A stretch of DNA of 64,000 bases from Dethiobacter sp. Its GTDB lineage: Bacteria; Bacillota; Dethiobacteria; DTU022; UBA8154. A model generated the notes under the pieces. It did not search any database. It saw nothing but the letters and a program-made list of their open reading frames with translations, and was not told the origin of the DNA. Of the stretch, positions 1 to 9,070 are shown piece after piece. The position numbers were made by a program, and so were the translations under genes. The DNA is taken from positions 1-64,000 of the forward strand of contig QZJM01000004.1 of the NCBI GenBank assembly GCA_003605065.1, read 5' to 3'. Position 1 is the stretch's first letter. Each line of letters opens with the position of its first letter.

Positions 1-257
1 CTAGCGCAATTCTAACATATTAACCAGCTCCTGTCAAATAAAATGAAATATGTCATAAAGATGCATAAATCGGGAATTTAAAAGCTTTTTTGTATCGTCC
101 GAAGCTGTTAATGATTATTATAATTATGATAGAGTTAAGCCTTAATGCGTTAAATTATATTTGCGTGAACGCTTAGTCAGTTGGACAGATGGTTTTATTT
201 TAATTTGGTAGTGATAAGGGTAGCAACTTACATTTTGTTCAAAGGAGTGTAGTTAAC

Positions 258-2192
258 TTGAGAAATTCACAAGAACAACACAACATTATAGAAGTTTTAG
301 ATAATATAACAGATAAAATTAGTTTGTATGCGTGTTATATAGCACTTTTTTTAATGGGAGTTATTTGCTTATTTATTTTTAGCATGGGTTTTTTACGGTA
401 TATCTTAGGGATAAACATTCCTGGTATATTTGAACTTACTGTTGATGCGATGGTAATATTTCCTTTTTTATCTGCAGCATATGTTTGGAAAGAAAAAGGG
501 CATATTATAATAACTGTATTTACAACGAAACTTTCTATAGGCGCTAGAAGAGCACTTGATTTTTGGGTCTCAATTTCTTCACTTTTTTTCCCTGCTCTGT
601 TATGCTGGCTGTATATTAAATGGGCATTTATAGCCTTTGAGCATAGCCAAAAAACTGTTTCACCATTACCCTATCCAAAAGCAATTCTACTGAGTATTAT
701 AACATTCGGATTATTTCTTCTATTAATTCAAATTTTCAAAACAGTTATTGCTAATTTTTATTTGTTTAGGGAACATATTCAAAATGTCAAAAAGACAAGT
801 ATTGTTAAAGAAAGGTTTTTGTATTATCCTATATTTTATTTTGGTGCTATAATAATTAGCATTTTAATTTTTCTAAATATAAACAAGGTTTTGGGTGTTA
901 TATTTTTATTTCTTACAGTTATGTTTGCTGGAATGCCAATTTTTTTAGCACTAGGGGTAGCCGGCTCTTATGGAATTTATTATTTTACAGGTTTAAAAGG
1001 ATTATCTCAAATTCCCTTAGCTACCTATGGGGCATTACAAAGTTTTCCTTTGGCAGCAATGCCGCTGTTTATCATTGGTGGATTAATAATGGAAGAAAGT
1101 GGGATAGTTCAAGATCTTTTTAATTTTTTGGAAGTTATTTTTAGAAAGTTTTTAGCTGGCTTACCTATTGCTACAATATTAGTTGGTGCAATAATCTGTG
1201 CGACAACGGGTTCTTCACTTGGAGCAACGGCTGTAGTAACTGCTGTTGTTATGCCAATATTACTAAAACGTGGATATAACGCTCAATTTTGCAGTGGTCT
1301 TATTGGTGCCTCAACTGTTGGTTCTTTAATACCGCCTTCGGTTGGAGTTATTGTATACGCCGTTATTTCTAATGACTCAATCGGAGGCTTATTTATGGCC
1401 CTTCTTGGCCCTGCAGCAGTTTTATTTGGTCTTCTTATTTTGTATACGCTTTTTATAAGTTTTTTTAAAAAAGAGTTGCTAATTGATAATACTAATATGG
1501 AAACCTTTGAGCGTCGTACTTCATTAGAAAAAGTAAATCTCTTCTCATTAGCATTAAAAGCAATTTATGGTATAATAATGCCAGTATTTGTAATCGGTGG
1601 AATTTATTTTGGTATATTTACACCAACGGAAGCCGCAGCTTTTCTTGTTGTGTACGCAATGGCAATAAGTCTATTAGTTAAAAAAAGAAAATTGTTCAAT
1701 TTGGGTAGTTTTATTATTAAAAGTGGAACTTTAAGCACATCACTTTTGCTAATCATGGCTTCCGCTGCTATTTTCGGTGCTGTTGTATCAAGGTTACGTA
1801 TTGCTCCAATGCTAGTTAATTTTTTTATGGAATACGGATTAAACAAATTCGTTTTTATAGTTCTTGTCTTTTTTGTTTTAGTAGTTTTAGGGATGTTTAT
1901 TAACGCTTCAACTATTACAATTATTACCTTGCCAATCTTTCATCCGGTGGCGATGGCTTATGATATAAACCCAATAGTTTTTGCAATGTTTTATTTAATT
2001 TTATTGGAAATGGGGACACTTACTCCACCAGTCGGCTTAAATCTTTTCACTATTTCTAGCATAGGTGACATACCATTAACAACAGTAATAAAAGGACATA
2101 TTCCATTTTTAATAATAATGGTAATAACTATTATATTTGTATTTTTAGTTCCTGAAATAGCAACTTGGCTACCAAGCACTATGATAAGATAA
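258..2192 (+). CDS. Fused TRAP transporter, small (DctQ) and large (DctM) permease domains
   Basis: 644 aa polytopic protein; DctQ-like N-terminal ~170 aa followed by DctM-like region (GMPIFLALGVAGSYGIYY, PLFIIGGLIMEESGI, TGSSLGATAVVTAVVMPILLKRGY, LIPPSVGVIVYAV). Confidence 0.9.
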   Translation: MRNSQEQHNIIEVLDNITDKISLYACYIALFLMGVICLFIFSMGFLRYILGINIPGIFELTVDAMVIFPFLSAAYVWKEKGHIIITVFTTKLSIGARRALDFWVSISSLFFPALLCWLYIKWAFIAFEHSQKTVSPLPYPKAILLSIITFGLFLLLIQIFKTVIANFYLFREHIQNVKKTSIVKERFLYYPIFYFGAIIISILIFLNINKVLGVIFLFLTVMFAGMPIFLALGVAGSYGIYYFTGLKGLSQIPLATYGALQSFPLAAMPLFIIGGLIMEESGIVQDLFNFLEVIFRKFLAGLPIATILVGAIICATTGSSLGATAVVTAVVMPILLKRGYNAQFCSGLIGASTVGSLIPPSVGVIVYAVISNDSIGGLFMALLGPAAVLFGLLILYTLFISFFKKELLIDNTNMETFERRTSLEKVNLFSLALKAIYGIIMPVFVIGGIYFGIFTPTEAAAFLVVYAMAISLLVKKRKLFNLGSFIIKSGTLSTSLLLIMASAAIFGAVVSRLRIAPMLVNFFMEYGLNKFVFIVLVFFVLVVLGMFINASTITIITLPIFHPVAMAYDINPIVFAMFYLILLEMGTLTPPVGLNLFTISSIGDIPLTTVIKGHIPFLIIMVITIIFVFLVPEIATWLPSTMIR

Positions 2193-2413
2193 ATAAAAAC
2201 ATTGATGATGCTGATAAATTGAATAGGAATAAGTACTATTACTGACCGGGGTCCAGGAAGAAGAAAAACATGATGTCAAGTACCTCTTTACGTAAAGTCG
2301 AGCATGCTAGGAACCTGCTGCACTAAATATTGTCTCGGCAGGCAGTATTTTATCACTACCTCCTTTGGATATAAGATTTCTTTAAAAATATATATCCCAA
2401 AAGGTCATAAAAT

Positions 2414-3595
2414 ATGGAAAAATTATCGGGTGTAACTGAACAATTAAAACCCCGCTTATTGACTTTAAATTTCGCTTTAATTTGCTTATCAAATCTTACT
2501 TTGTACATGGTTTTCCACAGTCTTAATACCAGTTTACCTATTTATATTAAGCAATTTGGAGGGACAACAAAAATTGCAGGCCTAGCCTTAACCTCTTTAA
2601 CTGTGGCAGCTATAATTTCCAGGCCATTAACAGGTTGGTCTCTGGATAAATATGGACGTAAGCTACTCTTAATCGGTGGCCTTTTACTTTTTTTAATACC
2701 TTCAATTATATATATTTGGATGATTCCCGTACTTTTATTAATTATATTTCGTTTTGTACAGGGATTGGGCTGGGGAATTGGCCATACAGCAGTTAGTACA
2801 GTTGCGCTGGACATTGTACCTAGCGAAAGAATGGGAGAGGGCTTAGGTTTTTTTAGTTTATTCAATAGTGTCTCCATGGCTTTGTCCCCAGCTATAGCTC
2901 TGTGGTTGATTTATCATTATTCTTTTAGAGAGCTCTTTATTGTTTGTTTTTTCTTAATGATAGGTACATTTTTTGTAGTACTTTTAATACGATATCCAAT
3001 AATTGAAAAGCAATTAAATGATTACAAGTTTAAATTTATGGAAAAAGCGGCCCTGCGGCCTGCTCTTATTATTTTCTTAGTGTTATTTGCTAATAGTTCA
3101 GTTACATCCTTTCTCGCTCTTTATGCTATAGACTTGGGGTTAAAAACAGCGGGCTTCTTTTTTACAGCTATGGCTTTGACTACCCTGATTTCTCGGCCTC
3201 TATCAGGTTTAATTGTCGACAGATTAAGACAGAAAGGCTTTGATATCTGTTTTGTGATCGGAGCTATTGCTGTTGTTATTGCCATACTTGTTCTAGTTCT
3301 TTCATCTACATCGTTGCACTTAGTTGTTGCAGGTCTCTTATATGGTCTTTGTTCTGGATTTATCTATTCAATTATGTTGGTTCTTTCCATCCGTAGTGTT
3401 TTTGCAGGGGAAAAAGGTGCAGCAAATGCTACCTACTGGACAGCCCTTGATATGGGAGTGGCATTAGGCTCACTCTTTTGGGGATTTATAGCCGCTGCAT
3501 TTGGTTATAGATTAATGTTCAACCTGACTATTATACCGATATTAATTGCCATTTTCATTTATTTTAAATATAGAATCAGCAACGTTGCACAATGA
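2414..3595 (+). CDS. MFS transporter
   Basis: 393 aa, ~12 TM, MFS motif SRPLTGWSLDKYGRKLLLIGG and a second-half repeat SRPLSGLIVDRLRQKG. Confidence 0.88.
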   Translation: MEKLSGVTEQLKPRLLTLNFALICLSNLTLYMVFHSLNTSLPIYIKQFGGTTKIAGLALTSLTVAAIISRPLTGWSLDKYGRKLLLIGGLLLFLIPSIIYIWMIPVLLLIIFRFVQGLGWGIGHTAVSTVALDIVPSERMGEGLGFFSLFNSVSMALSPAIALWLIYHYSFRELFIVCFFLMIGTFFVVLLIRYPIIEKQLNDYKFKFMEKAALRPALIIFLVLFANSSVTSFLALYAIDLGLKTAGFFFTAMALTTLISRPLSGLIVDRLRQKGFDICFVIGAIAVVIAILVLVLSSTSLHLVVAGLLYGLCSGFIYSIMLVLSIRSVFAGEKGAANATYWTALDMGVALGSLFWGFIAAAFGYRLMFNLTIIPILIAIFIYFKYRISNVAQ

Positions 3596-3907
3596 ATAGA
3601 AATTATTCGAAGTCAGTCGCATAAAAAAGCTCTTCGATAACGGGAGCTGAGAAAGTAAGTATTGTTGGCACTGTGAAAATCGGAAGCGACAACTTGGTCC
3701 ACCAAAAGGTAGAATACTTCAGGAAGGAACACATGATCGATTTTCTTGAGCGCCTTTTTGAAGAAGAAAAAAACTTCGAAGGGCCAATTTACATTATTCT
3801 TGATTAAACAATTTATTGTCCTTATTAATGAATCCAGTTTGATGATGAAGATAATTGTCAATCAATGTTTGGCTATTAAAAATTTAACTAATTATTCTTG
3901 TCGTGAA

Positions 3908-3934
3908 AAAAATGTCTATTATTTAGACATTTTT
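3908..3934. promoter_or_regulatory. Perfect inverted repeat AAAAATGTCTA-TTATT-TAGACATTTTT (possible activator site or terminator)
   Basis: 11-bp perfect arms with 5-nt spacer, ~85 bp upstream of the sigma-54-like promoter. Confidence 0.6.
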
Positions 3935-4016
3935 ATTCACTTGAATCAAATATTTTTTTTCAAAAAGAGTGCTAATAACTGCCTGTTTCTTATACTTTCG
4001 AGCTTAAAACGCCGTT

Positions 4017-4033
4017 TTGGCACATTATTTGCG
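4017..4033 (+). promoter_or_regulatory. Sigma-54 (-24/-12) promoter
   Basis: TTGGCACATTATTTGCG matches TGGCAY-R-N4-TTGC, ~70 bp upstream of the acyl-CoA dehydrogenase start. Confidence 0.75.
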
Positions 4034-4104
4034 TGAAAACAAAATGAGTAAAACTATTCATAAACTCGATTAATACTTTTATTAAAGAAGGAGGGCCTTT
4101 TTCA

Positions 4105-5259
4105 GTGGAATTTAAACTTAACAGTGAACAGGAAACTATTCAGAAAATGGCGCGGGAATTTGCGGACAAGGAGATTACCCCCTATTCCAGGGAATTGGAC
4201 GAAAAGGAGGAATTTCCCTGGGAGATACTGAAGAAACTGCACTCCGTAGGCCTTCACGACCTGGCGGTGCCGGAAGAGTACGGCGGTCCCGGGATCGACA
4301 GTCTTTCCTACTCGCTCATCATTGAGCAGATTGCCCGGGGTTGTGCCGGGGTCACGGTAACTTCCAGTGCCAATGGAAACTCTCTTGCTCTTTACCCCCT
4401 GCTTATTGGGGGAACAAAAGAGCAAAAGCAAAGGTTTCTTCCAACAATCTGCAAAGAAGGAAAGCTGGTTACTTTCAGCCTGACCGAGCCCAATGCCGGC
4501 TCTGATGCCGCCGCCATAACAACAACAGCCCGCAAAGACGGTAAACATTACATTATTAATGGTGCAAAGTGTTTCATCACCAATGCCAGTTATTCCCATT
4601 ACCACATGGTGTTTGCCAATGTTATAGACGGCAGTGGATCGAAGAAACCGTCTGTTTTTATGTTGGAGTCAGATATGCCGGGAGTGACCGTGGGAAAAAA
4701 AGAGAAAAAAATGGGACTGCGCTGTTCAGACACTGCCGAGCTGTTCTTTGAAGATGTCAGGGTCCCGGAAGATAATTTAATTGGAAAAGAAGGAGAGGGT
4801 ATCAGGCTGGCGATGAAGACGCTGGATATGGCCCGGCCAAGCGTGGGTGCCATATCTCTGGGAATCGCGCAGGCAGCATTTGAAGCGGCTGTTGCTTATT
4901 CCAAGACCCGCGTTCAGTTTGGCCGCCCCATCTGCAAAAACCAGGGCATACAGTTTATGCTGGCAGATATGGCTACTCAAATAGAAGCGGCCAGACTCCT
5001 CGTTTACCAGGCATCCTGGCTTAAAGATAAGTTTTATAAAGATGGGACCCCCTTTACCAAGAAGGCAGCCTTTGCAAAAGTATTTGCAAGCGATGTGGCC
5101 ATGAAAGTAACAACCGATGCAGTACAAATATTCGGGGGCTATGGATACACCAGGGAGTTCCTGGTAGAAAAATATATGAGAGATGCTAAAATAATGCAGA
5201 TATTTGAAGGCAGCAATCAGATTCAACGAATTGTAATTGCCGCTCAGATACTGGCTTGA
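4105..5259 (+). CDS. Acyl-CoA dehydrogenase
   Basis: 384 aa; FSLTEPNAGSDAA, FGGYGYTREFLVEKYMRDAKIMQIFEGSNQIQR signature with the Glu-containing FEGSNQIQR motif. Confidence 0.95.
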   Translation: MEFKLNSEQETIQKMAREFADKEITPYSRELDEKEEFPWEILKKLHSVGLHDLAVPEEYGGPGIDSLSYSLIIEQIARGCAGVTVTSSANGNSLALYPLLIGGTKEQKQRFLPTICKEGKLVTFSLTEPNAGSDAAAITTTARKDGKHYIINGAKCFITNASYSHYHMVFANVIDGSGSKKPSVFMLESDMPGVTVGKKEKKMGLRCSDTAELFFEDVRVPEDNLIGKEGEGIRLAMKTLDMARPSVGAISLGIAQAAFEAAVAYSKTRVQFGRPICKNQGIQFMLADMATQIEAARLLVYQASWLKDKFYKDGTPFTKKAAFAKVFASDVAMKVTTDAVQIFGGYGYTREFLVEKYMRDAKIMQIFEGSNQIQRIVIAAQILA

Positions 5260-5328
5260 TAACGGTATTGAGAATTTGAATTGTGTAATTATCATTTTGA
5301 TTGAAGGATACAAAGGAGGTGGCTTAAG

Positions 5329-6210
5329 GTGTATTTGAATAATTTTGAATATTTTGCTCCGGAAACGCCTGGTGAAGCACTGGATTTGGTTGCCCGCATG
5401 GGGAATAAGGCCAAAGTGCTGGCCGGTGGAACAGACTTATTGATTATGATGAAAGAAAAAATGATCCAGCCGGAATATTTGATCGACATAAATAATGTAA
5501 AAGAATTTAAAGGTATTTCCTATGAGCCAGGTAAAGGGGCCGTCATCGGTGCTGCCACAAAAATTTCCGAGGTTGAGCATTCTCCAGTAATTCGGGATAA
5601 GTATTTTGCTCTTCATCAGGCGGCGGGAGAGTTGGGCTCAGCTCAGGTAAGAGCGATGGCCACTATTGGGGGCAACAGCTGCCATGCTTCACCGGCCGCT
5701 GAGACTCCCACACCCCTGGTTGCCTTCGGTGCAAAGATTGTAATCAGCAGCGTTTCGGGGGACAGGGAACTGCCGCTGGAAGAATTCATTTTGGGTAACC
5801 GGAAAAACGCCCTTGCGGAAGGCGAATTACTTACACAATTTATCCTGCCGGAACCTGCTCCAAAATCCGCCAGTCGTTATTGGTACATCGGCCTCAGGGA
5901 CGCCATGGAAATTGATGCGGTGAATATGGCTGTCAACATGGTGCTGGAGAATGATGGCCGGACGGTTAAAGATCTCAGGCTCGTGATGGGATCTGTTTCT
6001 CCAAGGCCCTTGGTATCGGTAGAAGTCCCTGGCATCCTGGTGGGAAAAGAGTTTAACAGTGAATTGGTAGAGAAAGCGGCACAGGCAGCAGCAGGCGAAG
6101 CCAAACCCATTTCTGATATACGGGCCTCGGCTGAATATCGTCGTGAAGTTACAGCAGTGCTAGCCCGCAGACTGCTTCAACAGGCGTTTGACGCCGCGAG
6201 GGAGGTGTAA
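5329..6210 (+). CDS. Molybdenum hydroxylase (xanthine dehydrogenase family) FAD-binding subunit
   Basis: 293 aa; AKVLAGGTDLL and MATIGGNSCHASPAAET FAD-binding motifs; adjacent to 2Fe-2S and Mo subunits. Confidence 0.93.
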   Translation: MYLNNFEYFAPETPGEALDLVARMGNKAKVLAGGTDLLIMMKEKMIQPEYLIDINNVKEFKGISYEPGKGAVIGAATKISEVEHSPVIRDKYFALHQAAGELGSAQVRAMATIGGNSCHASPAAETPTPLVAFGAKIVISSVSGDRELPLEEFILGNRKNALAEGELLTQFILPEPAPKSASRYWYIGLRDAMEIDAVNMAVNMVLENDGRTVKDLRLVMGSVSPRPLVSVEVPGILVGKEFNSELVEKAAQAAAGEAKPISDIRASAEYRREVTAVLARRLLQQAFDAAREV

Positions 6211-6699
6211 TTGATGAAACAACTTATTGAATTAACCATAAATAACCGCGTCTATGAAGTGCCTGTCAGCCCAAAAGATTTGCTTGCTGACGTTATCAGG
6301 GATAAAGTTGGGCTTACCGGAACAAAGAAGGGCTGTGGACAGGGAGACTGTGGCGCCTGTACCGTGTTAATTGATGGTAATCCGGTACTCTCCTGTTTAA
6401 CTTTGGCCATTGCCTGCCAGGGCAGAAAAATTACCACTATTGAGGGTCTCGTAGCTGAAGATGGTCAGCTTCATCCAATTCAACAGGCTTATGTGGATCA
6501 TGGAGCTGTACAGTGCGGTTTTTGCACTCCGGGAATGATCCTTACATCCAAAGCACTGCTGGACAGAAATCCCAAACCCAGTGAGGAAGAAATTAAGCGC
6601 GGTATCTCGGGTAACATTTGCCGCTGCACCGGTTATAAGAAAATCGTTGAAGCAATTTTTGCTGCTGGCGAAACAATTTCCACAGAGGGGGTGAAGTAG
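6211..6699 (+). CDS. Molybdenum hydroxylase 2Fe-2S subunit
   Basis: 162 aa; GTKKGCGQGDCGACTVLIDG...SC and QCGFCTPGMI...SGNICRCTGY double 2Fe-2S signatures. Confidence 0.96.
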   Translation: MMKQLIELTINNRVYEVPVSPKDLLADVIRDKVGLTGTKKGCGQGDCGACTVLIDGNPVLSCLTLAIACQGRKITTIEGLVAEDGQLHPIQQAYVDHGAVQCGFCTPGMILTSKALLDRNPKPSEEEIKRGISGNICRCTGYKKIVEAIFAAGETISTEGVK

Positions 6700-9030
6700 A
6701 TGAATAAAGATTTTACCCAGGTAGGAAGAAGTGTGCCCCGTAAAGACGGCCCTTTAAAGGTCAAAGGTGAAGCTATTTATACCGGTGATATGGTACTGCC
6801 GCGCATGGCGTACGGAAAGATCAAGCGTAGTCCGTACGCCCACGCCATCATTAAAAAGATTGATTACAGCAAGGCTCTGGAGATGCCGGGGGTACTGGCA
6901 GTGGTCACCGGAGATGAAGCTCCAAAAAAATGGGGAATTGTACCTCAGACAGCTAACGAGGTGGCCCTGGCTGTGGGCAAAGTTCGCTTTTACAATGAAG
7001 GGGTGGCCGCTGTTGCCGCCATTGATGAAGAAACTGCCGAGGCTGCCCTTGACTTGATTGAAGTGGAATACGAGCCCCTGCCGGTGTTAACTGACCCGTT
7101 TGAATCCATGAAGCGGGCAAATGAAGTTTGTATACATGAAGATGCTCCGGATAATATACTGCATGCAGGTGATCAGCTGTTCGGAGACCCGGACAAGGCC
7201 TTTGCCGAGTGTACTTACGTATTAGAAAGAGAATTCCATACTTCATACGTAAACCACGCTTTTTTGGAGCCGCATACCTCTCTGGCCAGTTACGATACAC
7301 AAAGCGGTCAACTTCAGTTGTGGTCGAGCACTCAGGTGCCCCACTACCTGCACACCCAGCTCTCCATCGTTTTAGAAATGCCTATGAGCAAGATCCGTGT
7401 TACTGTTCCGGCAGTAGGAGGCGGTTTCGGCGGCAAGGGTGAGGCCAGCCCGGCTGATTTTTGCGCAGCCCTGCTCTCCAGGAAAATTGGCAGGCCGGTC
7501 AGAGTAGCTTTTGAGCGCAGTGAAGTATTTGCAACGAATAAGGGCCGGCACCCTTGCCACATGAAAATGAAAATCGGCCTCGACAAGGATGGTTATATTC
7601 AAGCTGTAGATTTTGACAATACTTTGGATGGTGGCGCTTATGCAGGCTGGGGGATCGTGGTAATGTTTTACACAGCTTCCATGATTCACCTGCCCTACAA
7701 GGTTCCTAACGCCCGCGCCAATGTAAGACGCGTTTATACTAACAAGCCCACCTGCGGTGCCATGCGCGGCCTAGGCGGGGTCCAGCCCAGGTATGCCATG
7801 GAGTGCATGCTGGACGAGATGGCCGAAATGATCGGTATCAGCCCTTACGAACTCAAAATGAAAAACGCTGTAGAATCAGGTTATCGCAGCGTGAGCAATC
7901 TCCACGTTCCGCATACCGAGTACAGGAAATGTCTGCAGACTGCAGCTGAAAGATCCGGTTACCTTGAAAAACACGGTAAGCTGCCTTTCGGCAAAGGCAT
8001 CGGATTGGCAGGCGGTTATTATATTTCCGGCACAGCCTATACCCTTTACCAGTCTTATAAGCCGCATACCACGGTACTGATCCGGGTGGATACGGAAGGA
8101 GGGGCGACCGTTCACTGCGCCGCTGCCGATATCGGCCAGGGGTGCAATACTGTCATGGCCCAGATGGCTGCCGAGGCGTTGGGAATCAGGTATGAAGATG
8201 TGCATGTTGTATCGGGTGATACGGAACTGGGAACTTTTGATTTGGGTAGTTTTGCCAGCCGGTTAACATACGCCTCCGGGGTGGCAATCAAGGATGCAGC
8301 AAAGCAGATAAATGACAAGCTTTTCGAAGTTGCCGCAGGTATGGTGGGCTGTCGGGCCGACCAGTTAGAAGTAAAAGATTGCCGCTTCTATTCCAAGTTT
8401 GAACCGAAAAAAACCATTGAATGGGCAAAAGTAGTTGATGTATATACCAATTCTGTTGGGACACTGACTGGTCTCGGTCACTTCTCTCCTCCACGACTCA
8501 AAGGAATTGATCTCACCCGCGGCAAGAGAGTGCAGGGGGCGAATATCGGTCATTCTCCAACATTTGGCTTTAGCTGTCAAATATGGGAAGTAGATGTTGA
8601 TCTGGAAACCGGTAAAATCCGGGTAGATAAGGTAACCGAAGCCGGGGACTGTGGTCAGGCCGTCAACCCCATGAGTGTGGACGGACAGGTGGAAGGTTCC
8701 ATTCTTTTTGCTATGGGGCAGGCACTTTATGAAGAAATGAAGGTGGCCCCTGATGGAAAGATTATCAACGCATCACTTCATGATTACAAGGTACCTACTG
8801 CCATGGAGCTTCCGGAAATAGATACTACCATAGTAGATAGTTACGATCCCACAGCTCCTTTTGGTGTTAAGGAATCGGGCGAAGGCCCCGTGCAGCCGAC
8901 TATTCCTGCGATAACTAACGCTATCTACGATGCCATCGGGGTGAGGTTTACGGATCTGCCCATTACTCCGGAAAAAGTGCTAAAAGCATTAAAGGAAAAA
9001 CAGGAAAACCAAAAGTCTGAAGGAAGATAA
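6700..9030 (+). CDS. Molybdenum hydroxylase molybdopterin-binding subunit
   Basis: 776 aa; GGGFGGKGE, GAMRGLGGVQ, DIGQGCNTVMAQMAAE and C-terminal GVKESGEGPVQPTIPAITNAIYDAIG. Confidence 0.95.
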   Translation: MNKDFTQVGRSVPRKDGPLKVKGEAIYTGDMVLPRMAYGKIKRSPYAHAIIKKIDYSKALEMPGVLAVVTGDEAPKKWGIVPQTANEVALAVGKVRFYNEGVAAVAAIDEETAEAALDLIEVEYEPLPVLTDPFESMKRANEVCIHEDAPDNILHAGDQLFGDPDKAFAECTYVLEREFHTSYVNHAFLEPHTSLASYDTQSGQLQLWSSTQVPHYLHTQLSIVLEMPMSKIRVTVPAVGGGFGGKGEASPADFCAALLSRKIGRPVRVAFERSEVFATNKGRHPCHMKMKIGLDKDGYIQAVDFDNTLDGGAYAGWGIVVMFYTASMIHLPYKVPNARANVRRVYTNKPTCGAMRGLGGVQPRYAMECMLDEMAEMIGISPYELKMKNAVESGYRSVSNLHVPHTEYRKCLQTAAERSGYLEKHGKLPFGKGIGLAGGYYISGTAYTLYQSYKPHTTVLIRVDTEGGATVHCAAADIGQGCNTVMAQMAAEALGIRYEDVHVVSGDTELGTFDLGSFASRLTYASGVAIKDAAKQINDKLFEVAAGMVGCRADQLEVKDCRFYSKFEPKKTIEWAKVVDVYTNSVGTLTGLGHFSPPRLKGIDLTRGKRVQGANIGHSPTFGFSCQIWEVDVDLETGKIRVDKVTEAGDCGQAVNPMSVDGQVEGSILFAMGQALYEEMKVAPDGKIINASLHDYKVPTAMELPEIDTTIVDSYDPTAPFGVKESGEGPVQPTIPAITNAIYDAIGVRFTDLPITPEKVLKALKEKQENQKSEGR

Positions 9031-9070
9031 CTATTATCATAAGACATCGAACCAACAACAAAGGAGGTTT

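Noticed and set aside
3746-4036. 96-aa + strand ORF overlapping the IR and sigma-54 promoter
   Set aside because: Low-complexity AT-rich translation overlapping regulatory sequence; not protein-like.
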